Below, piece after piece: positions 6,036 through 13,145 of a DNA stretch of 16,568 nt (positions are counted from its first letter, which is position 1; each line of letters opens with the position of its first letter). The position numbers and the translations under genes are program-made. The stretch lies in the NCBI GenBank assembly GCA_903839715.1, contig CAIMDH010000141.1:1-16568 (forward strand), written 5' to 3'. Source of the DNA: an uncultured bacterium (GTDB lineage Bacteria > Patescibacteriota > Minisyncoccia > Phycocordibacterales > UBA918). The notes below the pieces were generated by a model. That model was not told where the DNA came from. It did not search any database and saw only the letters and a program-made list of their open reading frames with translations.

Positions 6036-7378
6036 TACTCCCCTATTTTATCACAAGCGTTCTGAATTCTCGCTAAGGTTTCCTCTTGCCCAATAATATA
6101 CGCAATAGTAAACGGGTCTGGAGATTGAGATCTACCAGAAAGGGCAATACGAAGCGGCCAAAAGAGCTCGCCCTTCCCCACTTCTTCGGCATAGGGCCAT
6201 AAGGTTGCTTTGATTGATTCCGGTGATGAGAAATCAGCGTCAGTAAGCAGAGTACTTGCCTTCTCTAACCGTGGCTTGGCTACGGTCGGCGACGTGTCAT
6301 TCTTCCACTCAAGGAGTGTTGGTTCGTAGTCTAGTGGCGCAGCAAAGGCAAAGTCATATTCACCGAGATCGGTATGATCATGAAAGTCAGCTAAGGTGTC
6401 GATACGTTCGCGAATTGTTGGTATGAGTCGCAGTAGTCGTTCCGTACTAAAGTTGGGTAGCTCACGAAGGCGAGTGGGAAAATTCTGTTCCAGGTACGCC
6501 AAAAATTCTTCAGTACTGTAGCGTTCGATATACTGGTGATTAAACCAATTAAACTTTTTAATATCAAAGACTGCCCCACTCTTTTGGATGTGAGCAATAT
6601 TAAATTCACTAATAAGTTCAGTGAGTGTAAAGAGTTCGCGTTCAGTGCCTGGGTTCCAGCCAAGTAGTGCGAGGTAGTTAATGATGGCTTCTTTGGTATA
6701 CCCTGCTTCCTTGTATGAAGAGAGTGATACTGCACCGTGGCGCTTTGACATCTTGGAACGATCGGAGGCCAAGATTAGTGGCAAGTGTGCATAGAGCGGT
6801 CTCTCAAAACCAAGAGCTTCCTGAATTAAGATTTGTCGGGGAGTATTTGAGATATGGTCTTCACCGCGAATGACATGTGTTACGTCAGAAAGAAAATCAT
6901 CTACTACCACTGTAAAGTGATACAAGGCATCATCTATACTACGAGCAATTACGATATCACCGAGCTCAGTCGTATCGAAGGTAATGTCACCACGTACTAG
7001 ATCATTGAAGGTGATTACTTTGTTAGGATTTTTGAGTCGTATCACCTCTACTAGCAAGCCTGGGGTATTCTTACTCTCCTCTTTGGATATATACGCGTTA
7101 CCATTAGCAATAATTTTTTCTAAGTATTCTCTGTAGACTGGAGCATGCTCAGATTGACGAATGATCACATCATTGTCCCAATTCAGACCAAGCCATTGAA
7201 GCCCTTCAATAATCTCCTCCTCAAAGGCTTTGGTACTACGTGTTTTGTCGGTATCTTCACTACGAAAAACCATCTTGCCACCTTGGCTTTTAGCAAAAAG
7301 ATAATTAAAAAGTGCAGTACGTGCAGTACCAATATGTAAATGACCGGTTGGACTCGGGGGAATTCTGGTGATAATCAT
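6035..7378 (-). CDS. gltX: Glutamyl-tRNA synthetase
   Basis: This class I synthetase charges tRNA-Glu (and possibly tRNA-Gln in lineages using the amidotransferase route). From the ATG at 7378 it has 447 residues. The class I signature HLHIG is at 13-17 in PSPTGHLHIGTAR, the GEDHISNTPRQ block is near 173-183, and KMSKR is at 209-213, followed by the helical anticodon-binding part. The family zinc-site cysteines between the two ATP motifs are not visible. An open frame extends 17 codons further up into murG, but MIITRIPPSPTG is the normal family N-terminus, so 7378 is preferred. It starts seven bases after the murG stop without a Shine-Dalgarno site and overlaps the next gene by one base. Its placement inside a peptidoglycan operon ties translation and glutamate use to wall synthesis only by location. 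Confidence 0.95.
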   Translation of the reverse strand: MIITRIPPSPTGHLHIGTARTALFNYLFAKSQGGKMVFRSEDTDKTRSTKAFEEEIIEGLQWLGLNWDNDVIIRQSEHAPVYREYLEKIIANGNAYISKEESKNTPGLLVEVIRLKNPNKVITFNDLVRGDITFDTTELGDIVIARSIDDALYHFTVVVDDFLSDVTHVIRGEDHISNTPRQILIQEALGFERPLYAHLPLILASDRSKMSKRHGAVSLSSYKEAGYTKEAIINYLALLGWNPGTERELFTLTELISEFNIAHIQKSGAVFDIKKFNWFNHQYIERYSTEEFLAYLEQNFPTRLRELPNFSTERLLRLIPTIRERIDTLADFHDHTDLGEYDFAFAAPLDYEPTLLEWKNDTSPTVAKPRLEKASTLLTDADFSSPESIKATLWPYAEEVGKGELFWPLRIALSGRSQSPDPFTIAYIIGQEETLARIQNACDKIGE

Positions 7379-7385
7379 GACAGTG

Positions 7386-8498
7386 TTAGGATTTATGTTC
7401 TTCTCCAATCTGGAGCAAAATATCGGCAACTTTTAAAGCGGCGTCGGCAGGGGCAAAAGCGAGAGCGGCTTGGCTCATCTCATGCCAGTGCGTCGGATTG
7501 CTCATAATAGAGTTAATTTCTGACGTTAGCAAGCTTTCGGTGAGGTTGCGTTCTTCAAGTACACTAGCTGCCCCGGTGCGAGCAAAAGCATAGGCATTGC
7601 TCCGCTGATCACGACTAATGTCTTCAGGGATGGGAATAATGATACTTGGTTTGCCATGCAGCGCGATTTCAAAAAGAGTGGTGCTACCTGCCCGTGTGAT
7701 TACTAGTGATGCTGCACTAAGTAGTGCGCTCACGGCTGGAGCGTCTACACGCTCCACTACAAAGTAACGGCTCTGGAGTTCAGGGTCGGTAATAAGTGAC
7801 TTGGCTGTGAGGATAATATCGTCGCGACGACCAGGTCCAACTTGATGAAAAATACGATAGTGCGGTAAAAGATCATCAAGACAGCGTAGTACTAGATTAT
7901 TAATACGTTCGGCACCAAGGGAGCCACCAGTGACATAAAGTAGTGGTAGGTCACTAGGAATACCAATCTGTGCAAAAGGATCGGCAGGACGTGCTAAAAT
8001 CGCAGCTCGAATCGGTATACCAATGAGGGCAGTGCGACCAGCAGCAAAAAATTGAGCAGCGTCAGGGTACGAAATAGCAATGTAGCGAGCGAAGTTTTTA
8101 GCCAGTTGGTTGGCTCGCCCGGGGACAGCGTCTGATTCATGAATGACCACCGGAATCCGTAAAAACTTAGCAGCGATCAGTACAGGCACGCTAGTGTAGC
8201 CACCTTTGCTAAATATTACGTCGGGATAAATAATGTAAAGTTTAAATATGGCGACAAAGATGCCAAAGAAATTTCTAAACACATCAAAAAAGTTTTGGAT
8301 TGAGAAATAGAGTCGGAGTTTTCCAGCTGGACAGTAGATAAAACGTATTTGGTGTTGCTCAAGGAGGCTAGCATCGAAGGGCTCTGGCCCCATATAGTAT
8401 AGTTCTGGTCTTTGTGGTTGTGACACAAGAACTTCAGCCACTGCAATCAGTGGATAAAAGTGACCGCCTGTTCCCCCACCTACAAATAAGATACGCAT
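7386..8498 (-). CDS. murG: UDP-GlcNAc:undecaprenyl-pyrophosphoryl-MurNAc-pentapeptide transferase
   Basis: MurG adds GlcNAc to lipid I at the inner face of the membrane, giving lipid II. The 370-residue length is usual. The N-terminal glycine loop is GGGTGGH (7-13), the acceptor-side block appears as VIHESDAVPGRANQL in place of the common HEQNxxPG, the inter-domain loop is TGGSLGAERIN, and the donor-site block is ITRAGSTTLFEIALHGKPSIIIP. It lies 15 bases after ftsW and 7 before gltX. There is no Shine-Dalgarno site, but an extended -10 (TGA then TACACT, 8516-8508) ends 10 bases before its ATG and uses the ftsW stop codon as its TG motif, so a private transcript with a very short leader is possible. 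Confidence 0.96.
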   Translation of the reverse strand: MRILFVGGGTGGHFYPLIAVAEVLVSQPQRPELYYMGPEPFDASLLEQHQIRFIYCPAGKLRLYFSIQNFFDVFRNFFGIFVAIFKLYIIYPDVIFSKGGYTSVPVLIAAKFLRIPVVIHESDAVPGRANQLAKNFARYIAISYPDAAQFFAAGRTALIGIPIRAAILARPADPFAQIGIPSDLPLLYVTGGSLGAERINNLVLRCLDDLLPHYRIFHQVGPGRRDDIILTAKSLITDPELQSRYFVVERVDAPAVSALLSAASLVITRAGSTTLFEIALHGKPSIIIPIPEDISRDQRSNAYAFARTGAASVLEERNLTESLLTSEINSIMSNPTHWHEMSQAALAFAPADAALKVADILLQIGEEHKS

Positions 8499-8507
8499 AC
8501 AAGTCTA

Positions 8508-8516
8508 AGTGTATCA
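8508..8516 (-). promoter_or_regulatory. Possible internal promoter of murG built on the ftsW stop codon
   Basis: The minus strand reads TGA followed by TACACT. TGA is the ftsW stop, so the extended -10 and the end of ftsW share bases. It ends 10 bases before the murG ATG. No -35 is seen; it could be coincidence in a short spacer. Confidence 0.35.
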
Positions 8517-9632
8517 CGCACGTGGGCTATGATTTTGATATTTCGACACATTGAGGACAATGCCGAGCATGGCTAGTGTCGTCATGAGAGCTGTACCACC
8601 ATGACTGATAAATGGTAGTGGTAGACCAGAGAGTGGTGCGATGCCGGCCATGGCGGCAATATTCAAAAACGCTTGAGATACAATCAGTGTCATAAAGCCA
8701 ACAACAAGAAGCATGCCGAAGATATCGTTTGACTGGGTGGCGATTTTAAAACCACGAAACGTAAAGAACGCCAGTATCAGAATTAGTACAAATGAGCCCA
8801 TAAAGCCAAACTCCTCGGCGTACACAGCAAATACTGAGTCACCAATTGGTTCGGGTAAGTATTCAAACTTTTGAATACTTTGCCCGTACCCCCGACCAAA
8901 CCAGCCACCCGAACCAATAGCAATAAGTGATTGATTGATTTGATAGCCGCTGCCGAGTTGGTCTTGGTCAGGATGCATAAAAGTCGTGATGCGTTCCATA
9001 ATATATGGACGCATAAATGCGACTGTAGCCAAAAGTACAACACCAGTGAGAGCGAGAATGAGGATGTGCTTCCAGTGTGCACCAGCGGTCACAAACATAG
9101 CCACACCAGCCATCACCATGATTAAAAAGGTATCTGTGTCCGGCAGTGACAATGTAATCAATCCAGTTACGGCAATGACACCCATAAACGGTAATACCCC
9201 ATAGCGCCAAGTTTCAATTTGGCGGTGAGTGCCTGAAAGTAAGGTGGCAATGTAGACAACAAAACCAATCTTTAATAGCTCCGAAGGCTGGATGGTTGTA
9301 AAACCTAGATCAAGCCAACGTGTCGCACCACCATGTGTCATACCTAGTCCGGGGATAAATACGGCCAGTGTAAAGAAAGCCGTCGCTACAAAAATATAAA
9401 AAGCGTACTGTCGCCAGTTACGGTAGAAGACATTACTGGTAATGAGCATAGCGATTCCCCCACCGACAATCCCAAAAAAAAATTGACTAAATGCCACCGA
9501 ACCAAAGCTGGCACCACTTCGTGCCAAGAGACCAAGTGAAGCTGATGAAAAAATAAAAAAACCGCCGACAACTAAAATAAAAATAAGGGCCAGGAGGATG
9601 GTATCGATTGATTTGGGATTGCGGTTGTTCAT
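8514..9632 (-). CDS. ftsW: SEDS peptidoglycan glycosyltransferase FtsW
   Basis: This 372-residue polytopic protein has about ten membrane helices. SEDS proteins polymerise lipid II into glycan strands; FtsW does so at the division septum with a class B PBP. Conserved blocks include ATRWLDLGFTTIQPSELLK, the large loop GYQINQSLIAIGSGGWFGRGYG, and EYLPEPIGDSVFAVYAEEFG, which holds the catalytic-type aspartate, and the C-terminal GLPLPFISHGGTAL. RodA is the alternative, but the position between mraY and murG supports FtsW. Its start overlaps the mraY stop by four bases (ATGA), and murG begins 15 bases after its own stop. No partner ftsI is in the window, so the transpeptidase must be elsewhere. 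Confidence 0.93.
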   Translation of the reverse strand: MNNRNPKSIDTILLALIFILVVGGFFIFSSASLGLLARSGASFGSVAFSQFFFGIVGGGIAMLITSNVFYRNWRQYAFYIFVATAFFTLAVFIPGLGMTHGGATRWLDLGFTTIQPSELLKIGFVVYIATLLSGTHRQIETWRYGVLPFMGVIAVTGLITLSLPDTDTFLIMVMAGVAMFVTAGAHWKHILILALTGVVLLATVAFMRPYIMERITTFMHPDQDQLGSGYQINQSLIAIGSGGWFGRGYGQSIQKFEYLPEPIGDSVFAVYAEEFGFMGSFVLILILAFFTFRGFKIATQSNDIFGMLLVVGFMTLIVSQAFLNIAAMAGIAPLSGLPLPFISHGGTALMTTLAMLGIVLNVSKYQNHSPRA

Positions 9633-10687
9633 AGAAGAGCTGCAATTACTAGGCCAATTACTGCAGAGAGCATACCGATAATCCAGTAGCGCATAGTTAC
9701 CTTATACGAAGGCCAACCGATTGCCTCAAAATGGTGGTGTACTGGCGCAATCCGGAAGAATTTTTTACCCGTCACTTTGCGATACCCAATCTGAATAATG
9801 TTAGAAAAAACAGTAACCACAAGCAGTGACCCGATAATCGGTAGGAGGATAATGCCATATCCTGAGACTAGACTGTCAGTCATGAATACTACTACTGCCA
9901 AAGTGAGAGTCAGTGCCATGGAGCCTGTTTCAGTCATCCAGAAGCGTGCGGGTGGAATATTAAACCAAAGAAAAGCGAGAATAGCACCAGTTAGCATCAA
10001 ACAAAAAGCAGCTAGGTCATACTGTGACTGCATAAATGAGAGTCCACCGTACGCTGCAAAAATAATCGCAAAGACACCACCAGCTAGACCATCGATACCA
10101 TCAATGACACCACTGGCGTAGAGGGCGTTAGTCAGTACAATGAAAAAAGGAATAATTAGTACACCAAGATAGAGCGGATCAGCAAACGGCAGGGAGATGC
10201 TCGTGACACCGAGCTTGGTATAAAACCACCAACCAACAAACCCCGCAAAGAGGCTAATTAAAATTAGTCGTATCGAAAGCCGTACTCCCCTGCCGCCATG
10301 TTGAACATCATAAAAATCATTCAGGAGACCGATGAAAGCTCCGGTCAGTAACGTTGCAAAGGGTATCCAGGTCTGGGCTCGACTCAAAAAGAATAAATCT
10401 GAAAAGAAGGTGTTGGAACTAAGTAGAGTACCGAGTCCGAGGAGACTGATAGTAATTACGACACTGCCCCAGATAACAATTCCGCCCATCCGTGGGGTCT
10501 TGGTCTCACCCTCACCTTTGAGGCGATTGAATTCTACGGCTGTCTGTCCGCCGATGGCGGTTTTGCCACCCTGTTTTTTCCATACTTGGTATTTGTATAA
10601 ATGGAAGGTCAAAAGTGGCGTAATCAAAATACCCACACAAAATGCAATGATGGCCGGGAGTAGTAATTTTATGAAGAGTATTTCCAT
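9629..10687 (-). CDS. mraY: Phospho-MurNAc-pentapeptide transferase with altered active-site residues
   Basis: MraY transfers phospho-MurNAc-pentapeptide from UDP to undecaprenyl phosphate, making lipid I. The 352-residue protein has about ten membrane helices and the right landmarks: TPRMGG (64-69), GLLNDFYDV (120-128), VIDGIDGLAGG (194-204), WFNIPPARFWMTETGS (241-256) and the loop histidines 317-319 in APVHHHFEAIGWP. Compared with the usual enzyme, as I recall it, the first aspartate of the DD pair is Asn123 (Asp124 kept), the NLTDG asparagine position is Gly193 (Asp196 kept), and the GDxGS aspartate is Glu253. Some of this appears in other CPR MraY proteins from memory, so the enzyme is probably active but diverged. 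WecA-like enzymes are less likely given HHH and the neighbours. It starts one base after the carboxypeptidase stop. Confidence 0.92.
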   Translation of the reverse strand: MEILFIKLLLPAIIAFCVGILITPLLTFHLYKYQVWKKQGGKTAIGGQTAVEFNRLKGEGETKTPRMGGIVIWGSVVITISLLGLGTLLSSNTFFSDLFFLSRAQTWIPFATLLTGAFIGLLNDFYDVQHGGRGVRLSIRLILISLFAGFVGWWFYTKLGVTSISLPFADPLYLGVLIIPFFIVLTNALYASGVIDGIDGLAGGVFAIIFAAYGGLSFMQSQYDLAAFCLMLTGAILAFLWFNIPPARFWMTETGSMALTLTLAVVVFMTDSLVSGYGIILLPIIGSLLVVTVFSNIIQIGYRKVTGKKFFRIAPVHHHFEAIGWPSYKVTMRYWIIGMLSAVIGLVIAALL

Positions 10688-10688
10688 A

Positions 10689-11720
10689 TTATTCTTTGTT
10701 AGACATTGCCTCTTCCACGGCCGCTACTAATTTTTTGATATCGCTAAAGCGTTCGTTTCTACTTGAACCAAGTACGGTTACGATAATTGGGCGGTTGTAG
10801 CCGGCGTCAAAGGCAATGGTGAGATTGCCACCTGCTAGGTCAGTAAAGCCGGTCTTTGAACCAAGTAGGTTTGGAATGTCGGTGAGAATATCGTTGGTGT
10901 TGTGGGCTTCGTGGAAATCACCAGACTGATTGTAAAGCCTGGTGTATTCAGTAACGGTTGGCGTCAAAATTTCTGGGTGATTGAGTAAAATATATTCCAT
11001 TAAGAAAGCAGTATCGCGTGCACTGCCAAGAGCACCGGCTTTTGTGGCAGAGACATCGAGGCCAGTTGGGTTGATGTATTCTAGTGTGGTGAGATTGAGT
11101 TCTTCGGCGCGAATATTCATTGCTGCCACAAATAGTGTCACAGCGTCTTCGTCACCAAGGAGCTCCCCTACCGCTGACGCTAACGTGTAAGCAGCACTAT
11201 TATAGGATGAAATAAGTGCAAAATCCGCTAAGTCCTTAACTTCAAATACCTCACCTTCCGTCAAGCTGCCACCACTTTGTTGTGCGGCAGCTGTTTTCGA
11301 AATAGTAACCGGCGTATCATCTTCTACTAGTTCATACGCTACGAGTGCGGTCATTAATTTAGTGATTGAAGCCAGCGGCAATGCCTCGTCAGCGTTTTTT
11401 TGGTAGAGGGCGCGCTGACCAACGACATCCCACACAAATGCCGCATCAGCATAGATGTTTACATCAGTAATTTTTTTAGGGCTATACTCTGCGGTATCTA
11501 CAGCAAGATTAGTGCTGGCCAAAATGTCAGTATCGGGAGCGTTGTTTTGAAAAAGGGCTAGGGTTTTGGGAATGGTAAAACCAGCAAAAAGCAAAAACAT
11601 AAATACTCCAATAATGAGTAGTTGGCGTCGTACCGGAAAACGGCTGTCTGAGCTCGGCAAATCCTTGTCAGGTAGTTGCTCGTCGTTAGTGTCGATTATA
11701 AAGTGTTCATCTTCGTTCAT
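10689..11720 (-). CDS. D-alanyl-D-alanine carboxypeptidase (S11 family), membrane-anchored by its N-terminus
   Basis: This penicillin-binding protein, 343 residues long, removes the terminal D-Ala from stem peptides outside the membrane and so limits cross-linking. The nucleophile motif is SITK (118-121), the second motif SYN (172-174) and the third KTG (289-291), as expected for DacA/PBP5-type enzymes. The N-terminus has an acidic cytoplasmic tail of about 30 residues and then one membrane helix (about 32-52), with no evident signal-peptidase site. The C-terminus ends soon after the domain, without the amphipathic anchor of E. coli PBP5, so the N-terminal helix is the likely anchor. Its ATG overlaps the scpB stop by four bases (ATGA), and mraY follows after one base. 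An S11 endopeptidase role (PBP7-like) cannot be excluded. Confidence 0.92.
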   Translation of the reverse strand: MNEDEHFIIDTNDEQLPDKDLPSSDSRFPVRRQLLIIGVFMFLLFAGFTIPKTLALFQNNAPDTDILASTNLAVDTAEYSPKKITDVNIYADAAFVWDVVGQRALYQKNADEALPLASITKLMTALVAYELVEDDTPVTISKTAAAQQSGGSLTEGEVFEVKDLADFALISSYNSAAYTLASAVGELLGDEDAVTLFVAAMNIRAEELNLTTLEYINPTGLDVSATKAGALGSARDTAFLMEYILLNHPEILTPTVTEYTRLYNQSGDFHEAHNTNDILTDIPNLLGSKTGFTDLAGGNLTIAFDAGYNRPIIVTVLGSSRNERFSDIKKLVAAVEEAMSNKE

Positions 11721-12265
11721 ATGGTGGTATCTACTTCGGGTAGAGTGGTGATATTAAATTGTTCAAGAGCAGTAGCTACAGCTGAAAAGTCAGGTAATTG
11801 GCTCTTGGTGGTTACGCCGAGTTGTGCCAGTAACGCAGGACTGATAGAAAAAACATATCCTGTGCGGTTTTTGTTGTGGTTGCGTTCGATTAGCCCACGA
11901 ATTAAAAGATTGCGGAGGATGAATGATGAATTAACACCACGAATACGGTCAATTTCTGCTCGAGAAATTGGTTCTTGGTAGAGGACTATTGCTAGAGTCT
12001 CAGCTCCGGCTTTGCCAATATCAGCCTTTAATTCATTTTTACGTAGACTTTCAATGATGGGTGCTAGCTCGGGACAGGCGACCAGTTGGATGTCTTCGGT
12101 GGTTTCAATCAGACGAGTAGCACCAGTGAGTAGGCGGCTTTGTAGCGTTGCAATAGCTGCTGCGAGCTCAGTATCAGTAATACCAAACAGCTTCATAACT
12201 GTCTGTTTTTTTTGAGGAGCAGACTTATAAAAAAGCAGTCCTTCTACGAGTACATCAATAGGCAT
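11717..12265 (-). CDS. scpB: Segregation and condensation protein B
   Basis: ScpB is the winged-helix partner of the SMC-ScpA complex that condenses and helps segregate the chromosome. The 182-residue protein has two winged-helix units. The second holds the family block GKAGAETLAIVLYQEPISRAEIDRIRG, followed by SSFILRNLLIRGLIE. The first unit (about 1-75) is diverged, and the C-terminal tail (about 155-182) is not conserved in the family. The gene begins 50 bases after scpA and overlaps the next gene by four bases. An extended -10 (TGA TAGAAT) ends seven bases before its ATG, so it may also be made from its own leaderless mRNA that continues into the wall genes. Confidence 0.93.
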   Translation of the reverse strand: MPIDVLVEGLLFYKSAPQKKQTVMKLFGITDTELAAAIATLQSRLLTGATRLIETTEDIQLVACPELAPIIESLRKNELKADIGKAGAETLAIVLYQEPISRAEIDRIRGVNSSFILRNLLIRGLIERNHNKNRTGYVFSISPALLAQLGVTTKSQLPDFSAVATALEQFNITTLPEVDTTI

Positions 12266-12271
12266 ATAAGC

Positions 12272-12280
12272 ATTCTATCA
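12272..12280 (-). promoter_or_regulatory. Extended -10 promoter of scpB, leaderless
   Basis: The minus strand reads TGA then TAGAAT, ending seven bases before the ATG at 12265. The predicted first base is the start codon itself. It lies in the 50-base scpA-scpB gap, so it would be a second entry into the operon. Confidence 0.6.
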
Positions 12281-12315
12281 CACAATATAGGGCTCGTTTA
12301 CACGTAGTACCCGGT

Positions 12316-13056
12316 TTAATAATAGGTCGGAGTTTGGCCTCGTTCGAGCTCTATTTCAATGTCAGCGTACCGTTCTCCTTGGCGGACAAGTAGATTACCT
12401 TGCTTAAATAGCTCAAGAATTGCCAAAAACCCCACAATAACAACCTTACGCTCGGTCTCACCGGCGTGTAATTCAGAAAAACGCACTTGCAGGTTTTGGG
12501 AAATACGATTTTGCAGCTTCTGCATCATCTCTTCTAGTGAAATTGTAACTTTAATTTGTGCTTTAACATGATCTTCTTTTTTGGGTAGATCAGCCAAAAC
12601 ACCAATAATGGCCTCATGTAGATTTGTGAGAGTACAGAGTGAGTCTGGTGCAAAGATTGGTGTTGGCGGCGGAGAAAATTGTGGTGTATAGAGAGTGGCT
12701 TTCCCAAAAAGCATTTGCAGTGTTACGGCAGCGTCGCGAATAATCTGGTACTTGCGCAACCGTTCTTCCAAATCATCAATGGTAATTTCCTCTTCCGCCG
12801 TGAGTTCGAGGACCGGTAGTAGTGATTTTGATTTTACCAGCAGGAGTGTAGCGGCCAGGGCGATAAACTGCGCGGTGTTTGGGAGTGACATTTCTTGCAT
12901 CTCACTGACGTGACGCATGTACTCATCGGTAACTGACGCTAGCGAAATGTCATTTATCAAAAGCTTCCGTCGTTCGACGAGATCAAGGAGAAGTTCGAGT
13001 GGACCCTCAAACACCTCAGTCTTTACAGAAAAATCACTAATAGTGCGCGGCGGCAT
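12316..13056 (-). CDS. scpA: Segregation and condensation protein A
   Basis: ScpA is the kleisin that bridges the SMC ATPase heads and binds ScpB. From the ATG at 13056 it has 246 residues. The diagnostic N-terminal block FEGPLELLLDLVERRKLLINDISL binds the SMC neck and is present. The middle is acidic and variable, and the C-terminal winged helix (VVIVGFLAILELFKQGNLLVRQ) binds the other SMC head. A GTG at 13062 would add two residues, but it falls upstream of the start site predicted from the extended -10 at 13073-13065, so the ATG at 13056 is preferred. It is the first gene of the eight-gene block. No smc gene is in the window. Confidence 0.93.
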   Translation of the reverse strand: MPPRTISDFSVKTEVFEGPLELLLDLVERRKLLINDISLASVTDEYMRHVSEMQEMSLPNTAQFIALAATLLLVKSKSLLPVLELTAEEEITIDDLEERLRKYQIIRDAAVTLQMLFGKATLYTPQFSPPPTPIFAPDSLCTLTNLHEAIIGVLADLPKKEDHVKAQIKVTISLEEMMQKLQNRISQNLQVRFSELHAGETERKVVIVGFLAILELFKQGNLLVRQGERYADIEIELERGQTPTYY

Positions 13057-13064
13057 ACTCACCT

Positions 13065-13073
13065 ATCATAGCA
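13065..13073 (-). promoter_or_regulatory. Extended -10 promoter heading the eight-gene block
   Basis: The minus strand reads TGC then TATGAT, ending nine bases before the ATG at 13056. This gives a leader of about two bases. It lies immediately downstream of the pepA terminator and is the likely main promoter of scpA through the M23 gene. Confidence 0.6.
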
Positions 13074-13098
13074 TGGTGTATTTTAGGTAATTTGTAAT

Positions 13099-13127
13099 AA
13101 AGCCCAGTGCCGAAGGTACTGGGCTTT
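13099..13127 (-). terminator. Hairpin terminator after pepA
   Basis: AAAGCCCAGT (13099-13108) and ACTGGGCTTT (13118-13127) form a perfect 10-bp stem; the minus-strand loop contains CTTCGG. The T-tract after it on the minus strand is short and broken, so termination may be partial, letting some transcripts run into scpA. Confidence 0.75.
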
Positions 13128-13145
13128 GTTGCCAATTTTGCAGAA

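Noticed and set aside
7379..7429. Longer GltX start at 7429
   Set aside because: It would overlap murG by about 44 bases and add 17 residues absent from the family; MIITRIPPSPTG is the normal beginning.
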